From assembly GCA_007117255.1 (NCBI GenBank), contig SKGU01000060.1, positions 1-5,491 of the forward strand: a stretch of 5,491 bases of DNA, written 5' to 3'. Position 1 is the first letter of the stretch; each line of letters starts with the position of its first letter. The notes beneath the pieces are model-generated. The model did not search any database, had not been told where the DNA came from, and saw only the letters and a list, made by a program, of their open reading frames with translations. Shown here one piece after another: positions 1 through 5,455 of the stretch. A program made the position numbers and the translations under genes. This DNA is from Natronohydrobacter sp. Its GTDB lineage: Bacteria; Pseudomonadota; Alphaproteobacteria; Rhodobacterales; Rhodobacteraceae.

Positions 1-1184
1 AGACCCCGTTCTATGCTGAATCCGGCGGGCAAGTGGGTGACACTGGCTATATCCGTTCAGCAACTGGCCTTGCAGAAGTGACGGATACCCGCAAGACCGC
101 TGGCGTGTTCATCCACATCGCTCGCGTCACTGAGGGCGAGATCGTCAAGGGCCAACCTGTCAAGCTGGAGGTCAGCCACAAGCGCCGCAGCGCGATCCGT
201 GCCAACCATTCTGCGACCCATTTGCTGCATGAAGCTCTGCGCCGCGCGCTTGGCGATCATGTGGCGCAGCGTGGCTCGCTCAACGCACCGGATCGGCTGC
301 GTTTTGATTTCAGCCATGGTGCGGCTCTGACTTTTGATCAGATTGCGCAGGTAGAAGCCGAGGTGAATGCGTATATTCGTCAGAATGGGGCGGTTGACAC
401 CCGCATCATGACCCCTGATGAAGCGCGCGCTTTGGGGGCACAGGCGCTTTTTGGCGAAAAATATGGTGACGAAGTGCGCGTCGTGTCGATGGGCCGCTTG
501 TCCGGCTCTGGCAAGGGGGGCGAGGGTGACACCTATTCGCTGGAGCTTTGCGGCGGCACCCATGTGACGCGCACAGGCGATATCGGGGCCTTTGTGCTGC
601 TTGGTGACAGCGCCAGTTCTGCGGGGGTGCGCCGGGTTGAAGCGCTCAGCGGTCAGGCGGCAATGGACTATCTGCGCGGGCAGGATATGCGGCTGGCCGA
701 TGTGGCGCAGACGCTGAAAACTGCGGCGGCAGATGTGCCCGCGCGTGTGCGCGCGCTGCTCGATGAACGCCGCGGGCTGCAAAACGAGATTGCGCAGCTC
801 AAGCGTCAGCTGGCCATGGGCGGCAGCGGGGCAGAAGACGCCCCGCAGGACGTGGGCGGCGTCAAGCTGATCGCCAAGGTCATGGAAGGTGTGACCGGCA
901 AGGATCTGCCCGCGCTGATTGATGCGATGAAAGACAAGCTGGGCACTGGTGCGGTCGTGCTGATTGCCGATACGGGGGCCAAGCCCGCTGTGGCGGCCGG
1001 TGTCACCAATGATCTGACAGATCGGCTGTCTGCCGTTGATCTGGTGCGCACGGCTGTTGTTGAACTGGGCGGCAAGGGTGGCGGCGGGCGGCCTGACATG
1101 GCACAGGGCGGCGGCGCAGATATCGCCTGCGCCGAGGCCGCGCTGGCAGCCGTCGTCACCTATCTGGAAGGAGTGAAAGCATGA
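1..1184 (+). CDS. alaS: Alanyl-tRNA synthetase, C-terminal part (5' end outside window)
   Basis: AlaRS charges tRNA-Ala with alanine in the cytoplasm and hydrolyses mischarged Ser- and Gly-tRNA-Ala. The reading frame is open from base 3 and has no start in the window; the GTG at 33 is an internal Val codon. About 393 residues are visible, a little under half of the family's usual 870-890. It opens with the conserved TPFYAESGGQVGD segment. The editing domain carries the zinc-type HxxxH motif (His codons 207-209 and 219-221, in NHSATHLLHE) and the distal CGGTH motif (Cys 549-551, His 561-563). A short charged helix with coiled-coil character lies around 750-815. The C-terminal DHHA1-type domain ends with the glycine-rich GGKGGGGRPDMAQGGG at 1066-1113. 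All editing residues are intact and no frameshift is seen. The last bases overlap the next gene (ATGA). The aminoacylation domain is not visible, but the family call is secure. Confidence 0.98.
   Translation, partial: TPFYAESGGQVGDTGYIRSATGLAEVTDTRKTAGVFIHIARVTEGEIVKGQPVKLEVSHKRRSAIRANHSATHLLHEALRRALGDHVAQRGSLNAPDRLRFDFSHGAALTFDQIAQVEAEVNAYIRQNGAVDTRIMTPDEARALGAQALFGEKYGDEVRVVSMGRLSGSGKGGEGDTYSLELCGGTHVTRTGDIGAFVLLGDSASSAGVRRVEALSGQAAMDYLRGQDMRLADVAQTLKTAAADVPARVRALLDERRGLQNEIAQLKRQLAMGGSGAEDAPQDVGGVKLIAKVMEGVTGKDLPALIDAMKDKLGTGAVVLIADTGAKPAVAAGVTNDLTDRLSAVDLVRTAVVELGGKGGGGRPDMAQGGGADIACAEAALAAVVTYLEGVKA
1166..1172 (+). promoter_or_regulatory. Shine-Dalgarno inside the alaS 3' end for the DUF1330 gene
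   Basis: GAAGGAG lies 8 nt before the ATG at 1181, within the last codons of alaS. It is a near-ideal anti-16S match and decides the start of the downstream gene. Together with the ATGA stop/start overlap it suggests that the DUF1330 gene is translated from the alaS transcript, possibly by termination-reinitiation. Confidence 0.7.
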
Positions 1185-1468
1185 GCGCGCTTTGGATTGC
1201 CAGCGTTGATGTCACCGATGCAGAGGCCTATGGCGAATACGCCCGCCGCGCAGGCCCTGCGATTGCGGATCATGGCGGGGTGTTTCTTGCCCGCGCCGGG
1301 CGCTTTGTGGTGCTGGAAGGCAAGGCGCGCCCGCGCAATGTGGTCGCGCGTTTCCCCTCGGTCGAGGCAGCGGTGGCGTGCTACAATTCTCCCGCCTATC
1401 AAGAGGCGCTGAGCTATGCCAAAGGCGCGTCCGAGCGCGATCTGATCGTGGTCGAGGAAATCGAGTAA
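1181..1468 (+). CDS. DUF1330 family protein
   Basis: A 95-residue protein of the DUF1330 family, small cytoplasmic proteins with a ferredoxin-like (dimeric alpha/beta barrel) fold and no settled function. Family-like features are an early Tyr pair (YGEYARRAGPAI, residues 17-28), the HGGVFLARAGRFVVLEG strand region (31-47), the FPSVEAA segment (58-64) and the CYNSPAYQEAL motif (67-77), ending with an Arg-Asp followed by a hydrophobic strand. No signal peptide or membrane segment is present. The length is typical for the family. The start is fixed by the GAAGGAG site 8 nt upstream and by the ATGA overlap with alaS, so co-transcription with alaS is very likely. Whether it helps AlaRS is unknown; the pairing could be only transcriptional convenience. 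The family assignment is firm and no function is claimed. Confidence 0.93.
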   Translation: MSALWIASVDVTDAEAYGEYARRAGPAIADHGGVFLARAGRFVVLEGKARPRNVVARFPSVEAAVACYNSPAYQEALSYAKGASERDLIVVEEIE

Positions 1469-1478
1469 GCGTTTTCGG

Positions 1479-1500
1479 CTTCATCTTGCCAAAAATACTC
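1479..1500. repeat. Candidate Rhodobacterales-type intergenic repeat element
   Basis: The convergent 46-bp gap between the DUF1330 gene and truA contains CTTCATCTTGCC followed by AAAAATACTC. I recall close variants of this string (TTCATCTTTCCAAAAATACT and its reverse complement) recurring in gene-end spacers of Rhodobacteraceae genomes; that is memory, not a search. A single copy is present here. It has no stable hairpin of its own, although a GCGT/ACGC pair (1469-1472 with 1504-1507) flanks it. Read on the minus strand it gives GTATTTTTGG, a T-tract that could help end transcription. Confidence 0.45.
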
Positions 1501-1514
1501 AATACGCCGCCAGC

Positions 1515-2285
1515 TTACCCTGCGAACGGATCGTCGGGATAAACCACGCCTGTCAGATACAGCCCATCTGGCGGGCTGACAGGTCCACAAGCGGCCCGGT
1601 CGCAGGCGGCTAGTGCTGATTGCACCTGCTCAGGCGGCCAGGCCCCGGCGCCCACGCGTTCCAGCGTGCCGACAATGCTGCGCACCTGATTGTGCAGGAA
1701 TGAGCGTGCGCGCAGGCGGAAGTGAATCTCTGCCCCCGAAAGCCCCTGATTGCGGCTGATTTCCAGCATGTCCAGTGTCTTGACAGGCGAGGCCGCCTGA
1801 CACTGGCTGGCGCGGAAGGTCGTGAAATCATGCTGGCCGATCAGGTGGCGGCCTGCGTCCTGCATGGCGGCCAGATCAAGCGCGTGTTTCACATGCCAGA
1901 CGCGCCCCAGATCGAAAGTCGGCGGTGCGCGCCGTTCCAGAATACGGAACAGATACTGACGCTCGATTGCGGAAAACCGCGCGTGAAATTCCGGGTCTAC
2001 CTGCCTGCACTCAACGATCGCCACAGGCAGGGGGCGCAGGTGGTGATTAAGCGCCTCTCTCAGGCGGAAGGGCTGCCAGTCGCGCGCCATGTCGCAATGT
2101 GCAACCTGTCCGGTCGCATGCACGCCCGTATCCGTGCGCCCTGCCGCCGCGATGCGCGGCAGGTCCGGCTCCAGCCGTGCAAGTGCGGTCTCGATGGCCT
2201 CTTGCACCGAAGGCAGGCCCTTTTGCGCCTGCCAGCCGCAAAAGGGCCGCCCGTCATATTCGATTTTCAGTGCATATCTTGGCAT
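1515..2285 (-). CDS. truA: tRNA pseudouridine(38-40) synthase TruA
   Basis: TruA converts uridines 38, 39 and 40 in the anticodon stem-loop of many tRNAs to pseudouridine. The 256-residue product begins MPRYALKIEYDGRPFCGWQ, the standard family N-terminus. The catalytic Asp is residue 52 (codon 2130-2132) in AAGRTDTGVHATGQVAH (residues 47-63). The second conserved block, RARSFLHNQVRSIVGTL (192-208), and the C-terminal GLYLTGVVYP (241-250) are also intact. The length is typical (about 245-270). I chose the ATG at 2285 because it gives the canonical N-terminus. A TTG at 2321 in the same frame would add 12 residues without homology-like character, starting right after the upstream stop codon. The Shine-Dalgarno is weak. 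The upstream SDR gene ends 36 bp away on the same strand, so the two probably share a transcript. Confidence 0.97.
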   Translation of the reverse strand: MPRYALKIEYDGRPFCGWQAQKGLPSVQEAIETALARLEPDLPRIAAAGRTDTGVHATGQVAHCDMARDWQPFRLREALNHHLRPLPVAIVECRQVDPEFHARFSAIERQYLFRILERRAPPTFDLGRVWHVKHALDLAAMQDAGRHLIGQHDFTTFRASQCQAASPVKTLDMLEISRNQGLSGAEIHFRLRARSFLHNQVRSIVGTLERVGAGAWPPEQVQSALAACDRAACGPVSPPDGLYLTGVVYPDDPFAG

Positions 2286-2321
2286 AGGGCGCGGGTTAGC
2301 GCGCAGCGCAGGGTTTGGCAA

Positions 2322-3173
2322 TTACCCTTCAGTGGCCAAAATCCCTGCAAGCCCGCTCTGATAGTCGGGATAGGCCAGTTGCAGCCCCAGATCGCTTTTG
2401 ATCCGCTCATTTCGCACACGTTTGCTGTCAGCATAGAAGCTGCGCGCCATGGGTGACAGATCGGCCTGCTCAAACGGCACATCCGGGGGCGGGTCCATGC
2501 GCAGCAGATGGGCTGCATGGCGCAGCACATCCTGCGGGGGGGCAGGGGCGTCGTCACACAGGTTCCAGACCCTGCTGCCCAGATCGGACTTGATCGCAAG
2601 GTCCAGCGCCTGCCCGATATCGGCTTGATGGATGCGCGAGAAATACTGCCCCGGCTTGATGACCATCTGCGCGCGCCCCTCGCGCAGCTTTTCAAACGGG
2701 CCGCGCCCCGGCCCGTAAATCCCCGCCAGCCGGAAGATATGCAGCCGCAGCCCGGCATGATCGCAAAGTGCCCGCCAAGCCGCTTCTGCTTCGATGCGTT
2801 CTTGCGCGCGGGTCGAGCTTGCTGTGCAGGGGGTCGTCTCATCCACCCAGCCGCCCTGATGGTCGCCGTAAACGCCAACCGTGGACAGATAGCCCACCCA
2901 TTGCAGATGTGTCGCCGCCGCGATCTCTGTGCGATGCGCGGCCAGCACAGGATCGCCACCGCGCGGCGCAACCGATGTCAGCAGATGTGTGGCGCGTCCC
3001 AAAGGCAGGGGCGTGCCGGGCCAGATCAGCGGCTCCACGCCGCGCGCTGCGAGTTCATGGGCGCGCGCCTCGCTCCGTGTGGTGCCGATGATGGTCCAGC
3101 CGCGTGGCAGCAGATGCTGTTCCAGCGCTTGCGCGCTGTAGCCATGCCCAAGGGAAAGAAGTGTTTTTGTCAT
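2322..3173 (-). CDS. Atypical SDR / NAD-dependent epimerase-like protein
   Basis: A 283-residue cytoplasmic protein with an N-terminal Rossmann nucleotide-binding motif (LSLGHGYSA, residues 6-14; Gly 9 and 11). A YLSTVGVYGD block (95-104) and FRLAGIYGPGR (147-157) are typical of the extended/atypical SDR group around E. coli YeeZ. Later come IHQADIGQAL (181-190) and WNLCDDAP (203-210), where epimerase-like proteins contact the cofactor and substrate. The classic YxxxK pair is not seen: the expected segment reads SSTRAQERIEAE (119-130), which puts it among the atypical SDRs. The reaction and substrate cannot be assigned. The start is the ATG at 3173; the frame runs further upstream, but that part is low-complexity Arg/His-rich and lies under the divergent gene. 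It is followed by truA and probably leads that operon. A promoter is expected in 3174-3278. Confidence 0.88.
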   Translation of the reverse strand: MTKTLLSLGHGYSAQALEQHLLPRGWTIIGTTRSEARAHELAARGVEPLIWPGTPLPLGRATHLLTSVAPRGGDPVLAAHRTEIAAATHLQWVGYLSTVGVYGDHQGGWVDETTPCTASSTRAQERIEAEAAWRALCDHAGLRLHIFRLAGIYGPGRGPFEKLREGRAQMVIKPGQYFSRIHQADIGQALDLAIKSDLGSRVWNLCDDAPAPPQDVLRHAAHLLRMDPPPDVPFEQADLSPMARSFYADSKRVRNERIKSDLGLQLAYPDYQSGLAGILATEG

Positions 3174-3199
3174 GAGGCCACTATCGGCCAGTGCACAGT

Positions 3200-3227
3200 C
3201 CAGCGCAAGCGCGCGCTTTCGCGCTGG
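3200..3227. repeat. Inverted repeat in the divergent intergenic region
   Basis: CCAGCGC (3200-3206) and GCGCTGG (3221-3227) are exact reverse complements around a 14-nt centre. That centre contains the self-complementary AGCGCGCGCT, so most of the element is a near palindrome. It lies 27 bp upstream of the SDR start and about 51 bp upstream of the YdcZ-like start. This placement suits a shared operator, but it could also be simple GC-rich low complexity. Just beyond it, TGGCACAG occurs twice (3225-3232 and 3245-3252), exactly 20 bp apart. I see no convincing -35/-10 pair in this 105-bp region. Confidence 0.35.
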
Positions 3228-3278
3228 CACAGGCCTGCGGGCTTTGGCACAGTGGCGCATCATCTCAAGGACTGGATC

Positions 3279-3734
3279 ATGACCCCTGAAACTGTGAAAT
3301 ATGCGCTGATCATGTTGGCCGCCGGGGTGGGGGTGCCGATCCTCGCTGCGCTGAATGCGCAACTGGGCGGGCGGATCGGATCGCCTGCGGCGGCGGGTGC
3401 GGTGATGTTCCTGATCGCGGCCTGCATCGCCGTCAGCGTGGCGTTCCTGACAGGGCAGGGTGGCCGCTTCGCGCTGATTGCGGCGCAGCCGAAGCATCTG
3501 TATCTGGCGGGGGTGCTGATCGCGTTCTATCTGCTCTCGATCTCATGGGTTGCGCCGCATTTCGGGGTCGGCAATGCGGTCATGTTCGTGCTTTTGGGTC
3601 AGATCATCGCCATTTGTGTGATTGACCATTTCGGCCTGTTCGGCGCGCGTCTGCGCCCGATGGATATGGTGCGGCTGGCGGGAATTGCGTTCATGGCGAT
3701 TGGCGTGGTGCTGGCTGTCCGCCCACCGACGTGA
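3279..3734 (+). CDS. YdcZ-type (DUF606) DMT-superfamily membrane protein
   Basis: A 151-residue inner-membrane protein with five predicted helices: about residues 8-28, 36-58, 73-92, 98-117 and 128-147. The layout and length match the YdcZ/DUF606 branch of the drug/metabolite transporter superfamily. Family-like features are the VPILAALNAQLGGRIGSP stretch after helix 1 (19-36), a charged loop (GGRFALIAAQPKH), the HFGVGNAVMFVLLGQ motif (94-108) and the closing helix GIAFMAIGVVLAV. These small proteins are presumed exporters acting as dimers or pairs; the substrate is unknown here. The start is the ATG at 3279, with AAGGA at 3267-3271, 7 nt upstream. The longer frame open from 2508 is antisense to the SDR gene and is not used. 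It is transcribed divergently from the SDR gene and no paired second subunit is seen nearby. Confidence 0.9.
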   Translation: MTPETVKYALIMLAAGVGVPILAALNAQLGGRIGSPAAAGAVMFLIAACIAVSVAFLTGQGGRFALIAAQPKHLYLAGVLIAFYLLSISWVAPHFGVGNAVMFVLLGQIIAICVIDHFGLFGARLRPMDMVRLAGIAFMAIGVVLAVRPPT

Positions 3735-3747
3735 CTGTCAGGTCACA

Positions 3748-3781
3748 GTTTGCGGCGAACAAGCCGCAGAAACCGGTTTTT
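3748..3781 (+). terminator. Possible rho-independent terminator after the YdcZ-like gene
   Basis: GCGGC (3752-3756) and GCCGC (3763-3767) form a hairpin with a small loop. The stem can be extended by GTTT/AAAC (3748-3751 with 3770-3773) across a 2-nt bulge, and CGG and five T residues (3777-3781) follow. It lies 13 bp after the stop codon. The T-tract is short and three bases from the stem, so strength is doubtful. Confidence 0.4.
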
Positions 3782-3790
3782 CCAGCCGGA

Positions 3791-3804
3791 TTGATCAATG
3801 TCAA
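3791..3804. promoter_or_regulatory. Putative FNR/FnrL-type binding site upstream of ppk2
   Basis: TTGATCAATGTCAA fits the FNR-family pattern TTGAY-N4-RTCAA at every specified position (half-sites TTGAT and GTCAA, spacer CAAT). The Rhodobacter regulator FnrL is known to use TTGAT/C-N4-ATCAA type sites. The centre is about 73 bp before the ppk2 ATG at 3871. If it acts as a class II activator site (centre at -41.5), transcription would begin near 3839 and leave a leader of about 32 nt. No clear -10 hexamer is visible, so repression or no function remains possible. Confidence 0.5.
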
Positions 3805-3857
3805 AGACAGGTTTTCATCAGGCTGTAGGTAAAACAGGTTGAAACCGCGTTTTTGCC

Positions 3858-3864
3858 TGAGGAG
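3858..3864 (+). promoter_or_regulatory. Ribosome binding site deciding the ppk2 start
   Basis: TGAGGAG lies 3 nt before the first ATG (3868) and 6 nt before the second ATG (3871) of an ATGATG pair. The 6-nt spacing favours 3871 as the working start. The in-frame TTG at 3853 precedes this site and is therefore unlikely. Confidence 0.65.
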
Positions 3865-3870
3865 CTTATG

Positions 3871-4887
3871 ATGACCGATACGAATGTGATGCCGCTGACG
3901 CCCGAAGTCGACACCCCACAGGCCCCTCTGTCAGACGCGGTATCTCAAGACGTGCCGGTAGACGCGCAAAGCAGTGACGCGCCTGTCAGTGTCATGTTGA
4001 AAAAGGCCCCGAAGAACCATGTCTGGCATCCTGATCCTGCGACCCTGACCACAGAGGAGATCCGGCGCTTCTTTGAATCGGATCGCTACCCGTATCGCTA
4101 TAAATTGGCGCGCGTCCCATATGAGCAGGAAAAAGCAAGGCTACAGGCCGAGTTGCTGAAAGTTCAGAAATGGGCGATCGAGACAGGGGAACGCTTCGTA
4201 TTTCTGTTCGAGGGGCGCGATGCGGCCGGCAAGGGCGGCACGATCAAGCGCTTCAATGAGCATCTGAACCCGCGTTTCGCGCGTGTCGTGGCGCTGAACA
4301 AACCGTCCGAGAAGGAATTGGGGCAATGGTATTTTCAGCGCTACGTCGAGCATTTGCCGACATCGGGTGAAATGGTGTTTTATGACCGCAGTTGGTACAA
4401 CCGCGCGGGCGTCGAGCGTGTGATGGGCTTTTGTTCGCCGACGGAATATCTGGAATTCATGCGTCAGGCCCCCGAATTCGAACGCATGCTGGTGCGCTCT
4501 GGCATCCGGTTTCACAAATACTGGTTTTCTGTCACACCCGAAGAACAGCGCCGCCGCTTTCTGGCGCGCGAGACCGATCCGCTCAAGCGCTGGAAGCTTT
4601 CCCCCATCGACAAGGCGAGCCTTGGCAAGTGGAATGAATATACTCAGGCCAAGGAGGCCATGTTCTTTTACACCGACACAGCCGATGCGCCCTGGACGGT
4701 CATCAAATCCAAGGACAAGAAGCGTGCGCGGCTGGAATGCATGAAGCATTTCCTGTCAACGATTGATTACCCGGACAAAGACCCCGAAATCGCCCGCACC
4801 CCCGACCCTTTGATCGTGGGTCGTGCGCGCCATGTCGTGCTTTCGGGCGTTGAACTGGATCACGTCATGGGGACAAGTTCTTCGTAA
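3871..4887 (+). CDS. ppk2: Polyphosphate kinase 2 (PPK2 family, class I-like)
   Basis: PPK2 enzymes transfer phosphate between polyphosphate and nucleotides; single-domain class I members mainly make ADP/GDP into ATP/GTP in the cytoplasm. The 338-residue product has an acidic, Pro/Ser-rich, probably disordered N-terminus (1-42), then one kinase core. Walker A is FEGRDAAGKGG (113-123; Asp117, Lys121) and Walker B is VFYDRSWYNRAGVERVMGF (169-187; Asp172, Arg173). The lid segment with the family's RETDPLKRWKLSPIDKAS (233-250) is present, followed by YTQAKEAMFFYTDT (257-270), WTVIKSKDKKRARL (275-288) and the terminal helix. All core motifs are intact and the length is normal for one domain. The class is inferred from motif style; ADP versus AMP preference is not proven. 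The start is ATG 3871 (3868 is possible). It stands alone after a 136-bp gap with an FNR-like box. The convergent yqaA-like gene ends 15 bp beyond its stop. Confidence 0.96.
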   Translation: MTDTNVMPLTPEVDTPQAPLSDAVSQDVPVDAQSSDAPVSVMLKKAPKNHVWHPDPATLTTEEIRRFFESDRYPYRYKLARVPYEQEKARLQAELLKVQKWAIETGERFVFLFEGRDAAGKGGTIKRFNEHLNPRFARVVALNKPSEKELGQWYFQRYVEHLPTSGEMVFYDRSWYNRAGVERVMGFCSPTEYLEFMRQAPEFERMLVRSGIRFHKYWFSVTPEEQRRRFLARETDPLKRWKLSPIDKASLGKWNEYTQAKEAMFFYTDTADAPWTVIKSKDKKRARLECMKHFLSTIDYPDKDPEIARTPDPLIVGRARHVVLSGVELDHVMGTSSS

Positions 4888-4902
4888 CATGCATAGCGGG
4901 CC

Positions 4903-5331
4903 TCAGACCGCAGCCTGTGCGATCATGACAAGTGCGATATAGCGTCCGCTCTTGGCGAGGGTCACGACCAGAAGGAATCGCCATAGCGGTTCGCGCATGA
5001 TACCTGCCGCCAAGGTCAGCGGGTCGCCGATGACAGGCACCCAGGACGCCCAGAGGCTCATCCAGCCCCAGCGGCCGTACCATCCTTGCGCCCGCGCGAT
5101 CTGCGCGGGCGTGAAGGGAAAGCGTTTGTGATCCGAAAACCGCATCAGAAACCGGCCCATCACCCAATTCACCAATGATCCAAGAACATTGCCGATACTG
5201 GCCACTGTGACCAGCAGCCAGACCGGGTAGAGACCGGAAAACATCAGCGCCACAAGCACGGCTTCGGACTGGGCAGGCAGTAAGGTGGCCGCGATGAATG
5301 CAGCGAGAAACAACCCTGTCAGACCGAACAT
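4903..5331 (-). CDS. YqaA family (DedA/VTT-like) membrane protein
   Basis: A 142-residue integral membrane protein of the YqaA type, a short relative of the DedA/SNARE-associated (VTT) family. Family marks are the N-terminal hydrophobic stretch with LLPAQSEAVLVAL (17-29), the GNVLGSLVNWVMGR segment (47-60), a basic cytoplasmic loop (FSDHKRFPFTPAQIARAQGWYGRWG, 65-89), and WVPVIGDPLTLAAGIMREPLWRFLL (97-121) followed by KSGRY (127-131). Hydrophobic segments are about 3-20, 25-50, 91-111 and 116-140; the first and third probably include re-entrant parts. DedA relatives are linked to lipid-carrier flipping and membrane homeostasis, but the YqaA role is undefined. The start is ATG 5331, with AAGGA (5343-5347) a long 11 nt upstream. 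The gene follows tRNA-Arg by 47 nt on the same strand and may be read from the tRNA promoter. Confidence 0.93.
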   Translation of the reverse strand: MFGLTGLFLAAFIAATLLPAQSEAVLVALMFSGLYPVWLLVTVASIGNVLGSLVNWVMGRFLMRFSDHKRFPFTPAQIARAQGWYGRWGWMSLWASWVPVIGDPLTLAAGIMREPLWRFLLVVTLAKSGRYIALVMIAQAAV

Positions 5332-5341
5332 TTTTGCGACT

Positions 5342-5376
5342 GTCCTTGCGCCCTTTCGGGGTCTTGCAAGGGCGGC
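5342..5376 (-). promoter_or_regulatory. Structured leader between tRNA-Arg and the YqaA gene
   Basis: Read on the minus strand, two exclusive folds are possible. In one, CCTTGC (5371-5366) pairs with GCAAGG (5349-5344) and encloses a CCC-GAAA-GGG hairpin (5360-5351); this buries most of the AAGGA ribosome binding site. In the other, GCCCTT (5373-5368) pairs with AAGGGC (5355-5350) and leaves that site free. There is no T-tract, so it is not a standard terminator. It may instead serve tRNA 3' processing, or be chance in GC-rich DNA. Confidence 0.25.
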
Positions 5377-5378
5377 AA

Positions 5379-5455
5379 TGGTGACCCCGGCAGGATTCGA
5401 ACCTGCAACCTGCCCCTTAGGAGGGGGCTGCTCTATCCAGTTGAGCCACGGGGCC
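5379..5455 (-). tRNA. tRNA-Arg (anticodon CCT)
   Basis: A full 77-nt cloverleaf with encoded CCA. Acceptor GGCCCCG pairs with CGGGGTC (one G-T wobble at pair 2), discriminator A. The D-arm is GCTC/GAGC with a 9-nt loop containing GG. The anticodon arm is GCCCC/GGGGC with loop CTCCTAA; the anticodon CCT is at 5419-5421 and reads the Arg codon AGG. The variable loop is AGGTT and the T-arm is GCAGG-TTCGAAT-CCTGC. The stems are otherwise perfect, so it should be functional. AGG is expected to be rare in this high-GC genome, making this a minor isoacceptor. The YqaA gene follows 47 nt downstream. Only 36 bp upstream are in the window and no clear promoter is seen there. Confidence 0.97.

Noticed and set aside
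57..782. Long open frame of 241 codons on the minus strand opposite alaS
   Set aside because: It is fully antisense to a well-conserved gene, has no recognisable domain and is explained by high GC with third-position bias. The same applies to the minus-strand frame at 806-1159.
1722..2456. Open plus-strand frame of 244 codons across truA and the SDR 3' end
   Set aside because: It is antisense to two genes with clear family motifs, and its translation is Arg/Pro/Cys-rich without domain character.
3225..3260. Sigma-54 type promoter (TGGCAC twice)
   Set aside because: In both copies the downstream GC falls one base short of the required -24/-12 spacing and no TTGC element is present.
2508..3278. 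N-terminal extension of the YdcZ-like protein to 408 residues
   Set aside because: The extra 257 residues are antisense to the SDR gene and look non-protein-like; the ATG at 3279 has a good ribosome site and gives the family's normal length.
3735..3752. Pho box upstream of ppk2 (CTGTCAG)
   Set aside because: The first 7-mer matches well but the partner 11 bp on, CAGTTTG, matches only about three of seven positions; it also lies immediately after the preceding stop codon and upstream of a possible terminator.
4141..4749. 202-codon minus-strand frame opposite ppk2
   Set aside because: It is a shadow of the PPK2 core; no ribosome site or recognisable motif supports it.
4896..4911. Terminator hairpin between ppk2 and the YqaA gene (GCGG/CCGC)
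   Set aside because: The stem is only four base pairs with an eight-base loop and no T-tract follows.
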